The notes below the pieces were generated by a model that saw only the letters and a program-made list of their open reading frames with translations, had not been told where the DNA came from and searched no databases. The position numbers and the translations under genes are program-made. A DNA stretch of 64,000 bases from Gibbula magus (Eukaryota > Mollusca > Gastropoda > Trochida > Trochidae), in NCBI GenBank assembly GCA_936450465.1, contig OW388297.1:63920063-63984062 (forward strand), written 5' to 3'. This document shows, in pieces, positions 1 through 14,104 of the stretch (the first letter of the stretch is position 1; each line of letters begins with the position of its first letter).

Positions 1-3000
1 GTACAGAACCATTGTTGGTCAACTGACCAATATACAGAACCATTGTTGGTCAACTGAGCAATGTACAGAACCATTGTTGGTCAACTGAGCAATGTACAGA
101 ACCATTGTTGGTCAACTGAGCAATATACAGAACCATTGTTGGTCAACTGAGCAATGTACAGAACCATTGTTGGTGAACTGAGCAATGTACAGAACCATTA
201 TTGGTCAACTGAGCAATGTACAGAACCATTGTTGGTCAACTGAGCAATGTACAGAACCATTGTTGGTCAATTGAGCAATGTACAGAACCATTATTGGTCA
301 ACTGAGCAATGTACAGAACCATTGTTGGTCAACTGAGCAATGTACAGAACCATTGTTGGTCAACTGAGCAATGTACAGAACCATTGTTGGTGAACTGAGC
401 AATGTACAGAACCATTGTTGGTCAACTGACCAATATACAGAACCATTGTTGGTCAACTGAGCAATGTACAGAACCATTGCTGGTCAACTGAGCAATGTAC
501 AGAACCATTGCTGGTCAACTGACCAATGTACAGAACCATTGTTGGTGAACTGAGCAATGTACAGAACCATTGTGGGTGAACTGAGCAATGTACAGAACCA
601 TTGTTGGTCAACTGAGCAATGTACAGAACCATTATTGGTCAACTGAGCAATGTACAGAACCATTGTTGGTCAACTGAGCAATGTACAGAACCATTATTGG
701 TCAACTGAGCAATGTACAGAACCATTGTTGGTCAACTGAGCAATGTATAGAACCATTGTTGGTGAACTGAGCAATGTACAGAACCATTGTTGGTCAACTG
801 AGCAATGTACAGAACCATTGTTGGTCAACTGACCAATGTACAGAACCATTATTGGTCAACTGAGCAATGTACAGAACCATTATTGGTCAACTGAGCAATG
901 TACAGAACCATTATTGGTCAACTGAGCAATGTACAGAACCATTATTGGTCAACTGAGCAATGTACAGAACCATTATTGGTCAACTGAGCAATGTACAGAA
1001 CCATTATTGGTCAACTGAGCAATGTACAGAACCATTATTGGTCAACTGAGCAATGTACAGAGGTCAACTGAGCAATGTACAGAACCATTGTTGGTGAACT
1101 GAGCAATGTACAGAACCATTGTTGGTGAACTGAGCAATGTACATAACCATTGTTGGTCAACTGACCAATGTACAGAACCATTGTTGGTCAACTGACCAAT
1201 GTACAGAACCATTGTTGGTGAACTGAGCAATGTATAGAACCATTGTTGGTGAACTGAGCAATGTACAGAACCATTGTTGGTCAACTGACCAATGTACAGA
1301 ACCATTGTTGGTCAACTGAGCAATGTACAGAACCATTGTTGGTCAACTGAGCAATGTACAGAACCATTGTTGGTCAACTGAGCAATGTACAGAACCATTG
1401 TTGGTCAACTGACTAATGTACAGAACCATTGTTGGTCAACTGACCAATGTACAGAACCATTGTTGGTCAACTGACCAATGTACAGAACCATTGTTGGTCA
1501 ACTGACCAATGTACAGAACCATTGTTGGTGAACTGAGCAATGTACAGAACCATAATTGGTCAACTGAGCAATGTACAGAACCATTGTTGGTCAACTGACC
1601 AATGTACAGAACCATTATTGGTCAACTGAGCAATGTACAGAACCATTGTTGGTCAACTGAGCAATGTACAGAACCATTGTTGGTCAACTGAGCAATGTAC
1701 AGAACCATTGTTGGTCAACTGACCAATATACAGAACCATTGTTGGTCAACTGAGCAATGTACAGAACCATTGTTAGTCAACTGAGCAATGTACAGAACCA
1801 TTATTAGTCAACTGAGCAATGTACAGAACCATTGTTGGTCAACTGAGCAATGTACAGAACCATTGTGGGTGAACTGAGCCATGTACAGAACCATTGTTGG
1901 TCAACTGAGCAATGTACAGAACCATTGTTGGTCAACTGAGCAATGTACAGAACCATTGTTGGTCAACTGACCAATATACAGAACCATTGTTGGTCAACTG
2001 AGCAATATACAGAACCATTGTTGGTCAACTGAGCAATGTACAGAACCATTATTGGTCAACTGAGCAATGTACAGAACCATTATTGGTCAACTGAGCAATG
2101 TACAGAACCATTATTGGTCAACTGAGCAATGTACAGAACCATTATTGGTCAACTGAGCAATGTACAGAGGTCAACTGAGCAATGTACAGAACCATTGTTG
2201 GTGAACTGAGCAATGTACAGAACCATTGTTGGTGAACTGAGCAATGTACATAACCATTGTTGGTCAACTGACCAATGTACAGAACCATTGTTGGTCAACT
2301 GACCAATGTACAGAACCATTGTTGGTGAACTGAGCAATGTATAGAACCATTGTTGGTGAACTGAGCAATGTACAGAACCATTGTTGGTCAACTGACCAAT
2401 GTACAGAACCATTGTTGGTCAACTGAGCAATGTACAGAACCATTGTTGGTCAACTGAGCAATGTACAGAACCATTGTTGGTCAACTGAGCAATGTACAGA
2501 ACCATTGTTGGTCAACTGACTAATGTACAGAACCATTGTTGGTCAACTGACCAATGTACAGAACCATTGTTGGTCAACTGACCAATGTACAGAACCATTG
2601 TTGGTCAACTGACCAATGTACAGAACCATTGTTGGTGAACTGAGCAATGTACAGAACCATAATTGGTCAACTGAGCAATGTACAGAACCATTGTTGGTCA
2701 ACTGACCAATGTACAGAACCATTATTGGTCAACTGAGCAATGTACAGAACCATTGTTGGTCAACTGAGCAATGTACAGAACCATTGTTGGTCAACTGAGC
2801 AATGTACAGAACCATTGTTGGTCAACTGACCAATATACAGAACCATTGTTGGTCAACTGAGCAATGTACAGAACCATTGTTAGTCAACTGAGCAATGTAC
2901 AGAACCATTATTAGTCAACTGAGCAATGTACAGAACCATTGTTGGTCAACTGAGCAATGTACAGAACCATTGTGGGTGAACTGAGCCATGTACAGAACCA

Positions 3001-4444
3001 TTGTTGGTCAACTGAGCAATGTACAGAACCATTGTTGGTCAACTGAGCAATGTACAGAACCATTGTTGGTCAACTGACCAATATACAGAACCATTGTTGG
3101 TCAACTGAGCAATATACAGAACCATTGTTGGTGAACTGAGCAATGTACAGAACCATTGTTGGTCAACTGAGCAATGTACAGAACCATTGTTGGTCAACTG
3201 AGCAATGTACAGAACCATTGTTGGTGAACTGAGCAATGTACAGAACCATTGTTGGTCAACTGAGCAATGTACAGAACCATTGTTGGTCAACTGAGCAATG
3301 TACAGAACCATTGTTGGTCAACTGAGCAATGTACAGAACCATTGTTGGTCAACTGAGCAATGTACAGAACCATTGTTGGTCAACTGAGCAATGTACAGAA
3401 CCATTGTTGGTCAACTGAGCAATGTACAGAACCATTTTTGGTCAACTGAGCAATGTACAGAACCATTGTTGGTCAACTGAGCAATGTACAGAACCATTGT
3501 TGGTCAACTGACCAATATACAGAACCATTGTTGGTCAACTGAGCAATATACAGAACCATTGTTGGTGAACTGAGCAATGTACAGAACCATTGTTGGTGAA
3601 CTGAGCAATGTACAAAACCATTGTTGGTGAACTGAGCAATGTACAGAACCATTTTTGGTCAACTGAGCAATGTACAGAACCATTGTTGGTCAACTGAGCA
3701 ATGTACAGAACCATTGTTGGTCAACTGACCAATATACAGAACCATTGTTGGTCAACTGAGCAATATACAGAACCATTGTTGGTGAACTGAGCAATGTACA
3801 GAACCATTGTTGGTGAACTGAGCAATGTACAGAACCATTGTTGGTCAACTGAGCAATGTACAGAACCATTGTTGGTCAACTGAGCAATGTACTGAACCAT
3901 TGTTGGTCAACTGAACAATGTACAGAACCATTGTTGGTCAACTGAGCAATGTACAGAACCATTGTTGGTCAACTGAGCAATGTACAGTACCGTTGCTGGT
4001 CAACTGAGCAATGTACAGAACCATTGTTGGTCAACTGAGCAATGTACAGACCCATTATTGGTCAACTGAGCGATGTACAGAACCATTGTTGGTCAACTGA
4101 GCAATGTACAGAACCATTGTTGGTCAACTGAGCAATATACAGAACCATTGTTGGTCAACTGAGCAATGTACAGAACCATTGTTGGTCAACTGAGCAATGT
4201 ACAGAACCATTGTTGGTGAACTGAGCAATGTACAGAACCATTGTTGGTGATCTGAGCTATGTACAGAACCTTTGTTGGTCAACTGAGCAATGTACAGAAC
4301 CATTGTTGGTCAACTGACCAATATACAGAACCATTGTTGGTCAACTGAGCAATGTACAGAACCATTGTTGGTGAACTGAGCAATGTACAGAACCATTGTT
4401 GGTGATCTGAGCTATGTACAGAACCTTTGTTGGTCAACTGACCA
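1..4444. repeat. 31-bp satellite array, about 143 units
   Basis: The unit is gtacagaaccattgttggtc followed by aactgagcaat, exactly 31 bp. Variants include GTACA/ATACA, GAGCAAT/GACCAAT, ATTGTT/ATTATT and GGTCAAC/GGTGAAC. The array is cut by the left edge of the window. Apparent ORFs of 87-90 residues on the minus strand are just three units read as 31 residues and are not genes. The GACCAAT variant makes a small palindrome, TGGTCA-AC-TGACCA. Confidence 0.98.
938..3117. repeat. 1,107-bp higher-order duplication inside the 31-bp array
   Basis: Blocks of about 1.07 kb at 938-2010 and 2045-3117 match unit by unit with an offset of exactly 1,107 bp. The offset equals 35 full units plus one 22-bp unit that lost 9 bp (about 1064 and 2171). 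Shared rare variants include GTTAGTC near 1773 and 2880 and GTGGGTGAACTGAGCCATG near 1865 and 2972. Confidence 0.9.
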
Positions 4445-6551
4445 AAGTCAACTGAGTGTCCTCGAGATTCATACTGAAAATATTTCCATTGTTGGTGACC
4501 ATGTTGAACAAGTAATTACAACAAACCAAAGGTGATAATAGTTTTATTTTGTCTACAAAAAGGTATAATGTATAACAATCAGATTTACTGTTTAAGTTTA
4601 GCCATAGACCTTGACATATGACCAACTGATATAAATAACACACTGAAATACAGAACAATTTTAACTGGAACCAAACTGTGATTTGTACAAAACTTCTTTG
4701 TCATGTAAACTTGGTTACTTCACTCCAAGCTGTTAACTGTGACATGTAAACATTCTTCAAGAAAGAAACTTCAAATCAACAAGTTTAAAAATAGACAGTT
4801 CATTGAATATTCAGTACATTCAAAATATCAAATAATTTTAACATATACATGTACCATAAAGAATTTGTATCACTTCAAATTGTTTTCAAAAAAGTTTTTC
4901 TTAATTATTTCAAATTGCCATTTGGAAAAGGTTTCTGTTATCGAGTGATTTTAACAACATACCTAAACTAACATTCAGTCTATAAAACATTTTTTTTTAA
5001 AAATAGTGCAACACTGTTATTAATTTTACTTTTTGGCTTATACATGGTAAAGCAGAATTCTAGACTTAGCAGAACTCTAATCTACCTTTATTATTTATAA
5101 ATTCAAAATGGTCCTTTCATTTGAAAAATATTAGTTTTGCTTCATACAAACACATACAAGAAACATACAGTAAAAAGTAGAACTAAATGGTAGTTCCTTT
5201 TATTGATAACATCAAACATATAAATATTCACATATAGTATGTCGATTGGTTACATATATTACACAATTGACTGCATAAATATACCTTAATCAGCATAATT
5301 AGCGTCCCTTCCTATTCAAGGATGTACATCCTAAATTTTAAAATAGGGCAAACTGACAGAAGCTCGGACACCATCCGAAGATGCCTGAACTTCAGACACT
5401 TTTCACTTTTCACAATAATAACTGCAAAAATAATCTGTATATTTCAAAATGTTCTATTTGTAATTTCTTTTGATTTTGAAAAATAATTGATAGTTGGAAA
5501 GTTTTTAAGAGACAATTTTGTGAAGTGTAATAAACACACCCACTGATATACTCATGCCGGTTACTTTTACTTAACGCTTGCTCAAAAGGCACATTAATAT
5601 CAGATACTACCAACATTAATTACATACTACCAAATCTCTGTGTCCTTCATCTACCATAGACTCAACAGGGCTGCATTCACATAGAACCATACCAGCGATT
5701 TCCCTGTTTCATTACTCATTGGCTGCAGTGAAAGGGCATAATACATGACCCCTGCAGAGAAGTGATCAGATCTCACCTAGCGAGGTACAATGGCTGGTAG
5801 GATCTGAGGAAGTCCATGAAACTTACCTGGGTCGCTAATTATGTTGATAATGGTAAATTAAACAGTTCTGAAAGACCTTTTTCTATTTCCTTATAGGAAC
5901 ATCAACATATATACATGGACCACGCTAGTGGGCACGTCAATTATATAACAAAAACATCACAAAATATTGAACATGCCATGGTTCACCGAATATTCTAAAT
6001 CAGGACATAGATTTGTTAGTCATAAGTACGGTATCTTAGCACTGTCTTATGCTATCTTAGTGCAGAGACAAGTTGGGCAACCTAGGACTGAGTGATGAGA
6101 AAGTAATGATATTTTGGAAATAATTTTACTTGAAATAAGAAACAGTTAAGAAGATCTGAAACTTGAGTAAGAAAAAATAAAGAGCATGTATTAAAAAAAA
6201 ATTTTGTTGGAACAAATATAAGTTTTATATCTTAATAAATAAAAGATTGTGACTTCAAATAAAACTAAATTATGAAAGGAATTTGTTTTATCATAAAGAT
6301 ATGAAAGTAATATGTTTTATCAAAAGGTTGAGTCCAGTAATGCCTACAGTGACATATTACTTCATGTGTGACCAAACATGTTGCGATAATTCCTGTAGGC
6401 TATTCTTAATCTGTTTATTCTGTACCTATAAACTTCGAAAGTATTTAGAACATTAAAGATATTTATCAGTAACGTGTAGTAATTTACAAACTCTTTTCTA
6501 TAACATGGCAAAATGGATGTACATTGCCAGAATCTGTAATAAAAATGTCTT
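4445..6551. other. AT-rich flank, no gene seen
   Basis: Between the satellite and the first MITE. Open frames here are under 75 codons, AT-rich and without motifs. I see no repeat structure or coding signal. Confidence 0.6.
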
Positions 6552-6913
6552 TTAAAGTGGCAGTAGCACATTTTTTCGCTCAAATAAGTTGATGAAATGT
6601 ATTTGAAAAATAATTTCACCAATAGTAAAACATCCTTCTCTCTTTGGAAAATAAAGTTTAAAATGAGTGTACATGTTTCGGTAAAGCCATGGGATTCGTT
6701 TTTGTAATACAAAATAATAAATTGTGTTCACAATAAAATGGCCACCATGCAATTTTTGCTTTATACGCAACATAGTTTTTACCACTACAGATAATTGGTT
6801 TGTGTAATAAGATGTTTTACCCTCTAAAGTTTATTCAAATGACATAAACTATCATTATAAATGGGAATTTTGAAAAAATAAATTTTGCAAAAAACGTGCT
6901 ACTGCCCCTTTAA
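6552..6913. mobile_element. TTAA-type MITE, copy 1
   Basis: About 360 bp with inverted ends TTAAAGTGGCAGTAGCAC and GTGCTACTGCCCCTTTAA. The core includes CATGGCGGCC-like text around an ATTTTATTGTGAACACA block (here reversed). It shares its ends and core with seven other copies in the window. The target duplication could be TTAA or TA because the ends are themselves palindromic. Confidence 0.9.
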
Positions 6914-7321
6914 AGTGATTGTCTCAATTTGACACTCAAATTTATTTCATTTGTAATGTTGTAAACATTGGATATTGGAGATATATTTTCAATAATAATT
7001 CCAGCAAGCATGTGTCACTATAGGCAGTAGTAGATCTCAATTATCACAACTTGATATGCTACATGATTTATTGCCAATAAACAGACAAGAGATATGTTAA
7101 ATTTCTCTTATTGCTCTAAACTACTGTCACATATATGGTTTAGATGTTTGCATAATTCTTTACAAATATTCAAATGGTTTAACTAAATTAAAACGAAGGG
7201 TTTTCAATTAAAAATTGCCATTTTATAACAAATTCTGGGGTCATTGAAAGAATCCAGCAATACACAAAGAACAACATACTGAATCAAATTGTTTGCTTGA
7301 CTTACTAGAAGTGCTAGCATT

Positions 7322-7685
7322 TTAAAGGGGCAGTAGCACATTTTTTGCAAATTTTATTTTTTCAAATTTTCCATTTATAATGATAGTTTATGTCATTTAT
7401 ATTTCCTTTAGACGGTAAAACATCTTATTACACAAACCAATTATCCGTAGTAGTAATAACGGTGTTGTGAATAAAGCAAAAATTGCATGGCGGCCATTTT
7501 ATTGTGAACACATTCTATTATTTCGCATTGACAAAAACGATTCCCATGGCTTTATAGAACCATGTACACTCATTTTTTAACTTGATTTTCCGAAGAGATA
7601 AGGGTGTTTTACTATTGGTGACATTATTTTTCAAATAAATTTCATCGACTTATTTCAGCAAAAAAACGTGCTACTGCCCCTTTAA
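7322..7685. mobile_element. TTAA-type MITE, copy 2
   Basis: Same family as 6552-6913, opposite orientation. Ends TTAAAGGGGCAGTAGCAC and GTGCTACTGCCCCTTTAA. It lies 408 bp from copy 1. Confidence 0.9.
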
Positions 7686-10041
7686 CTACCGGTATTCACT
7701 GTGATAATAATTTAAATCACTCTTATTCTCTACTAATGGCACTGTGGAGAGATTTTATAACTTTATCTTGACAACGTATAACACATGCTTCAATAATTAC
7801 CTATATACAACATGTTCATAATTGATTGTTTATTGTAAAGTAACGAGAAAATACTTTTACTTCAGATATTGGTACACAAACGTCAAACTTATATTTTATA
7901 TTTTTAACTTGAAAAGTGAAAGTACATGCAAGAAACAAGCCACAAAATGAAAATGAGGTAACATATGGGAAATTATGCAAAAACTATTTTACAATAAAAT
8001 ATACAGATATAAACACTACAACATTGTAAACACTGACAAAAAGTAATGAATGGTAAATTCAAATACTTGGTTTTGTTGTTACAGATTCATGTTAAAAATG
8101 TTTTACTTTGAAGACAAAATTCAAAAAAGATACAGATATTAATTGTTTACCAGTACATTAGCAATTTCTGCAGGAATTAGAGTTATGAAATTTCATGACA
8201 CAGTGTTTTTTAGTTTTATCGTTTAAAAACTGTAAAACATTTTTTAAGTAGAAATTGATCGACTCATAGATGAATACTTCACTCTCTTAGATTTCATTTT
8301 TTTTAATGATATAGATAATAATTATTTTATTCTTAAAAAGTTCTCAAATCTCAGCCACATCCAAGAAGTAAATATTTACCCTTTTCTTACATTACATTTT
8401 CATATATACATATCAACAGCAATAAAATGGTAACAAACTGACTTTTTTGTCTTGACATATTGTCATGGGACAGTTCTTCTGAGACAGGTTTGTAATGTAA
8501 GTATATTTTTAAATATATAAAATCCTACAAATACCAACACGTCTTTCTGGTAATAATAATGCAGTAAATATATAACATCCTTTGTTCAAATACTTTTGGA
8601 CAATTACTGACTTGAAATGAAATCAAAATGTACCTCAAACTGAGATTTTAAATAGAATGAAAATATTACTCCATTTGTTAAAAATGTTCACAAAAATATC
8701 AATTTTCAAAATTCAACAAAAAATACAAAAGTAACCAGAATAGATTAAAAGTGAAATTGAACATACCAAATGTATTTTAATGCATTATAACATGTCTTCC
8801 AATTTTCAGAAATTTTAGAATAAGCAAATTGTGGACTCCTTTTCTGTAATTAAATTACAGCAAACACAGTACATGGAATGGCAATCAATACGTAAATGAC
8901 TTTGGTTTCAACTTTCACACCAATTGTGACCATGTATGTTTCAAAACAAACACAACTCAAAACTAAAAAAAACTACAATCATCATAACAATCATAATACT
9001 AATGCTAGAATGAATGATTTTGTAAAGTAGAAGTCACTAGAATCACAACAAATATCAAATACACTGTAATCACAACCTTTGATATGTTATATATTGGTAT
9101 GTAGGTAACAAATCTAATACTTACATCAGTATAAAGCAATACCAGAGCACTTGGGTTGTGCAATAAGTCTTCAAACAAGATACAGTTTCACATAACATTC
9201 CATGTTACACGTTAAAGAGACCATGCATAAAATAAAAAAATACTCAAATTAAATAGTAGTATGGAGAGAATTTCTAAATTTGTAGGTCAATTTAAAATCA
9301 TCTCAAGCCCATTTTATCAATTGATTATTTAAAAGTGCATAATTTTCAAATAAACAATTTATATACTTGTTGATTTAAATGAGTGCCAATAAACAGAGGG
9401 AAAATTTTACCAAAAATATGTGGTCGTAGACAGGATAATTTCCAAAATAGTGGTTCAAATAAAATTTACTTCATAAGAATTATTTATACTTACGTAACAT
9501 GTGAGTTTTTGTGAAATCATATCGTGTCTGAATTGTTTGAGCGACTCTGAATATACACATATTCCAGCCAACTGGCTATAGCAGGATATACAAGCACTAT
9601 AAAACAGTGGAACACTCGATATCACAGATACATTGAGATATGTCTAATGAGAAACCAACTCCATACATATATACACACGCTTGCGCTCCAAATAAACAAA
9701 ACATATGGAATACGTTACCGCTGAAAACATTAAGTAAATGGAATGATGTTATATCATTTCAATAAAAACAAAAAACAACAAATAACAATTTTGTAAAACA
9801 TTCATATCATAGAATGAGATTTTGGGGAATCATGAATTTTCTGCATTTATATTTTTTATATTCTGAATTAAATGCTTATTGGTTATAGAACACTTTTACA
9901 ATGAGAAGAATTGCACTCATACGGTTTTGAGACACTGTAATTGTTATTTTGACAAGGCTCTTAACTGATGCTTGCAAACTGATGCAGAACTATATTTTGA
10001 TGACTTTTAATACATGTAGTAAGCTTTGGTACTTGATATAC
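7686..10041. other. AT-rich intergenic stretch, nothing recognised
   Basis: About 2.4 kb of AT-rich sequence without long open frames, terminal repeats or tandem structure that I can see. Confidence 0.6.
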
Positions 10042-11301
10042 TGTTGAACACTTAATTACTGTTAACACTTTGTAATTGGTAAACTGTTGAACACTTTGTA
10101 ATTGGTAAACTGTTGAACACTTTGTAATTGGTAAACTGTTGAACACAGTGTTACTTGATAAACTGTTGAACACAGTGTTACTTGATAAACTGTTGAACAT
10201 AGTGTTATTTGATAAACTGTTGAACATAGTGTTACTTGATAAATTGTTGAACATAGTGTTATTTGATAAACTGTTGAACATAGTGTTACTTGATAAACTG
10301 TTGAACAGTGTTACTTGATAAATTGTTGAACAGTGTTACTTGATAAATTGTTGAACAGTGTTACTTGATAAACTGTTGAACAGTGTTACTTGATAAACTG
10401 TTGAACATAGTGTTACTTGATAAACTGTTGAACAGTGTTACTTGATAAATTGTTGAACATAGTGTTATTTGATAAACTGTTGAACAGTGTTACTTGATAA
10501 ATTGTTGAACATAGTGTTATTTGATAAACTGTTGAACAGTGTTACTTGATAAACTGTTGAACATAGTGTTACTTGATAAACTGTTGAACAGTGTTACTTG
10601 ATAAACTGTTGAACAGTGTTACTTGATAAACTGTTGAACATAGTGTTACTTGATAAACTGTTGAACAGTGTTACTTGATAAACTGTTGAACATAGTGTTA
10701 CTTGATAAACTGTTGAACAGTGTTACTTGATAAACTGTTGAACATAGTGTTACTTGATAAACTGTTGAACAGTGTTACTTGATAAATTGTTGAACATAGT
10801 GTTATTTGATAAACTGTTGAACAGTGTTACTTGATAAACTGTTGAACATAGTGTTACTTGATAAACTGTTGAACATAGTGTTACTTGATAAACTGTTGAA
10901 CATACCGGTAGTGTTATTTGATAAACTGTTGAACAGTGTTACTTGATAAACTGTTGAACATAGTGTTACTTGATAAACTGTTGAACATAGTGTTACTTGA
11001 TAAACTGTTGAACAGTGTTACTTGATAAACTGTTGAACAGTGTTACTTGATAAACTGTTGAACATAGTGTTATTTGATAAACTGTTGAACATATTGTTAC
11101 TTGATAAACTGTTGAACATAGTGTTACTTGATAAACTGTTGAACAGTGTTACTTGATAAACTGTTGAACATAGTGTTACTTGATAAACTGTTGAACATAG
11201 TGTTACTTGATAAACTGTTGAACATAGTGTTACTTTATAAACTGTTGAACATAGTGTTATTTGATAAACTGTTGAACATAGTGTTACTTGATAAACTGTC
11301 A
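10042..11301. repeat. 25/27-bp dimorphic minisatellite, about 47 units
   Basis: The unit is gtgttacttgataaactg followed by ttgaaca, with or without a trailing ta, so 25 or 27 bp. C/T variation occurs in acTTG/atTTG and aaaCtg/aaaTtg. The first units (10042-10140) are a diverged form with ctttgtaattgg. One unit near 10900 carries a ccgg insertion. ORFs across it are repeat artefacts. Confidence 0.95.
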
Positions 11302-11930
11302 CACAGAACCAACCATATGCAACCATAACTGAGCAGATTTCTATATATTCTTCCCATTCAGAAATGTTTCAACCTTATTTACTAACTTAAGAACCATCCA
11401 TACATTATAAACAATTTGAACTGTATCAACCATTTATACAGTATCACTATCAACCATCCATATCAATCAACAATAGAATATCAACCATATATATTATTTC
11501 AACCATCATGAAAGTATCAATCATTATTATTGCATCAGTCAATAAATGTATTAATCAACCATATCATTCAACCAGTTTGAACAGCATCAACCGTTTATGT
11601 AAGGATCTGAACCATGTCAACCATACAACCTATTGTATCATCAATAATTTAAACCATCTACATAAGGTTAACAATCAATATAGTATCAACTATATAAACA
11701 TTGTCAATCCTTCGTAACGCACCAGTGTTAATTGTATATAAACCATTTACAATGTATCAACCAACTAAATGTTAACCACCTTTAAACTGTATCAATCACT
11801 CCTACATGTAAAGTGGAGAATTAAGCCACCAAGAAGACATGAAGTTATCCACAGGAAGAGCAGATTTTTTAAGTTACAAGTTGCGAGGGTTAGACCCCTA
11901 TAATCATCATCCCCTACCCTCAAAACATAT
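11302..11930. repeat. Degenerate CAACCAT-rich stretch
   Basis: Irregularly spaced TATCAACCAT and ATAAACCAT words run from about 11340 to 11800. It looks like a decayed minisatellite related in wording to the 81-bp repeat at 12460-12700. No coding signal. Confidence 0.55.
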
Positions 11931-11931
11931 A

Positions 11932-12236
11932 CTGTATTCTCTCGGGTATAAGACCTTAGACCGAGCCTTAGACCATCCCCACTTTTCAGGGGTTGTACTG
12001 GTTGGGGTTATTATCAGGTTATAGCCCACCCCCAACTTTGCCAGATGTTCCATGGTCATACATTACATAAATCTATAATATAATTTCAAGTTAAGTGCCA
12101 AAACCTACAAAAAAACCTATTCTGACTGTCTGACACTCTCCATATGAATTTTCAGTTTGGGTCTCTCCTGTCTAAAAGCCCACCCCCATGTTTTCAAGAT
12201 GTTTGTTTGCCTGGTCTTATACCCGAGAGAATACGG
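11932..12236. mobile_element. CCGTATTC-type MITE, copy 1
   Basis: Ends CTGTATTCTCTCGGGTATAA and TTATACCCGAGAGAATACGG, about 305 bp. Same family as 15337-15644 and the outer part of 45445-47327, in reverse orientation to them. Confidence 0.9.
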
Positions 12237-12459
12237 TTACTATAAACATTCTGCTGCTCCTGTGGGTAACTGCATGTGTTGTTGACGACTTTATCCTCCC
12301 ATTAGTTTTACCAACATTCTGTTTGCTCCGTCCTGGTATCCTGAGTGGATCCACTTGATAGTTAACCTGATCACACATTTTTTTACAGGACGTGGAGCAT
12401 CATGAAACATAGTAAACATACAGAATATCAACTATACCATATCAACGACTTGGATCATA

Positions 12460-12700
12460 CAAACCATCTATACAGCATCAACCATATTTAGTGTATCAAC
12501 CATTCACATACCAATTAACCAACTGTCAATAGAGTCTGTATAAACCATCTATACAGCATCAACCATATTTAGTGTATCAACCATTCACATACCAATTAAC
12601 CAACTGTCAATAGAGTCTGTATAAACCATCTATACAGCATCAACCATATTTAGTGTATCAACCATTTACATACCAACCAAATATCAATAGACACTTTTCA
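12460..12700. repeat. 81-bp tandem repeat, about 2.7 units
   Basis: Units carry accaattaaccaactgtcaa, tagagtctgtataaaccatc and acagcatcaaccatatttag. CATTCACATA recurs at 12501 and 12582, then as CATTTACATA at about 12663. Confidence 0.85.
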
Positions 12701-12921
12701 GTATTGATACAGTATCAGATCTAAACATACAGTATCAATCACCCGACTGTTCAACATGAGTTATATATCGGTACCAACCACGCACTGAGAATCAGTCACT
12801 CGTCGTCACACCAACACTATAGCTCCACGCAGCACCTGTCCCTCACCCAACATCTACATCTATATATACATCGGAAGTGGATGGAATGGTCTGGCAATGC
12901 CCAGTGTTTTTGGCCACAAGT

Positions 12922-13055
12922 TTAACCCTTTACCTGGCAGAAAATGAAACGTCAAACCAAAGATGATTGGCTAATTTAGAGAAACCACACCGTGTTCTGA
13001 CAAGGGTTAAGGAAGGTAAACTTGGTTATTTCTGCATTCGCAGGTAAAGGGTTAA
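12922..13055. mobile_element. Short MITE with TTAACCCTTTACCTG ends
   Basis: Inverted ends TTAACCCTTTACCTGGCAG and CGCAGGTAAAGGGTTAA enclose about 134 bp. Single copy in the window. Confidence 0.65.
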
Positions 13056-14104
13056 TATGACGTTTCCTCCACAAGAAGCTTGACTAACTGGATGGGGAAT
13101 TAATAATTGTCATGGATAAGAATTAATAATGGTAAAATGGTTTTCAATGCTTTTAGTGGGAGCATATTACTCACTGGAATAAAGATATTGTCACGGACAA
13201 AAGTCATAAGAATTTAATAGTAAATAGTTTATAATGCTTTTAGTAGGATATTTTAAAGTAAAACTGGCTTTTTGGTTTTGTTAGCTTGTTAAAGAAGTTG
13301 TCATGAATTATTTTTGAGACATCCTTTAACTGTGATCATCTTGTGGAATACTTCTTCAGTGCTATTATTTGACAATATTTATCATTTACAATTTTACCAT
13401 AAGGCTGAAGAAATATTAACTTTGCATATTTTGTATTATTACAAATAACACTTCATGAAAAAGATATAAGATGTATATTTGGAAAATTGTCATGTTTTGT
13501 TCATATTATTCAATGTCACCACCAATGTCAAGCCGATACATCTATGATTGAGTCTATTACTATGTTACTATATATTACTATTTAGCTCTTTCTCTGAGGA
13601 CAGTAAATCCGAAATTCAAACCAGATATATGTTTAGCTTTAATTATATTTTCCATTCTTCCTTCCTGTGTTATGATGTTAAAAGTAAATAACACCCTGTT
13701 AAGACCTGAATTAAATGCTCTCTAAACCTCTTACTTATTTTTCTGTACTAAATTTGTGGAGAGGGACAGCGTCCTTGACTCAATAATAGTATATCTGTTC
13801 CCTCTTGATGAACGGGTAATGAGAAAGGGTTATTCCTGCTTGATCAGATTCATATAGGATCAATAGAATCAATCGTAATGTCACTGGCTAGCATTGATAT
13901 TTGGGCTAAGACAGTTGGAATCTTGTGAAGATGTAGAGGTTATCTTATCACTAAGAAAGCTTCTTTATACACGGAACTATCTTTCAATTCCTTGTATTCA
14001 AAGATTCACATCTCCAAAGTAACAAAATGGTCTGTATTATTCCTCGTACTCCCTCGTTCAAAAAAAACTTGCATAAACATTCACTAAACCTTCCTCCTCG
14101 ATCC
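13056..14104. other. 3' flank or 3' UTR of the myosin gene
   Basis: Directly downstream of the myosin stop on the minus strand. The 3' UTR should start here, but I cannot fix its end; ATTAAA (minus) at 13638-13643 is one possible poly(A) signal. No other feature is seen. Confidence 0.45.

Noticed and set aside
1042..3311. Small proteins starting MVLYIGQLTNNGSV or MVLYIAQLTNNGSV in the 31-bp array
   Set aside because: They are three satellite units read through; no start context, and the two 87-residue copies are identical because of the 1,107-bp duplication.
1..4444. CRISPR array
   Set aside because: No unique spacers: the whole 31-bp unit repeats head to tail. The setting is a eukaryotic genome.
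6362..6785. Overlapping minus frames of 116 and 77 codons
   Set aside because: Both fall in or across TTAA-type MITE copy 1; the same peptide text recurs at other MITE copies (26571, 61428).
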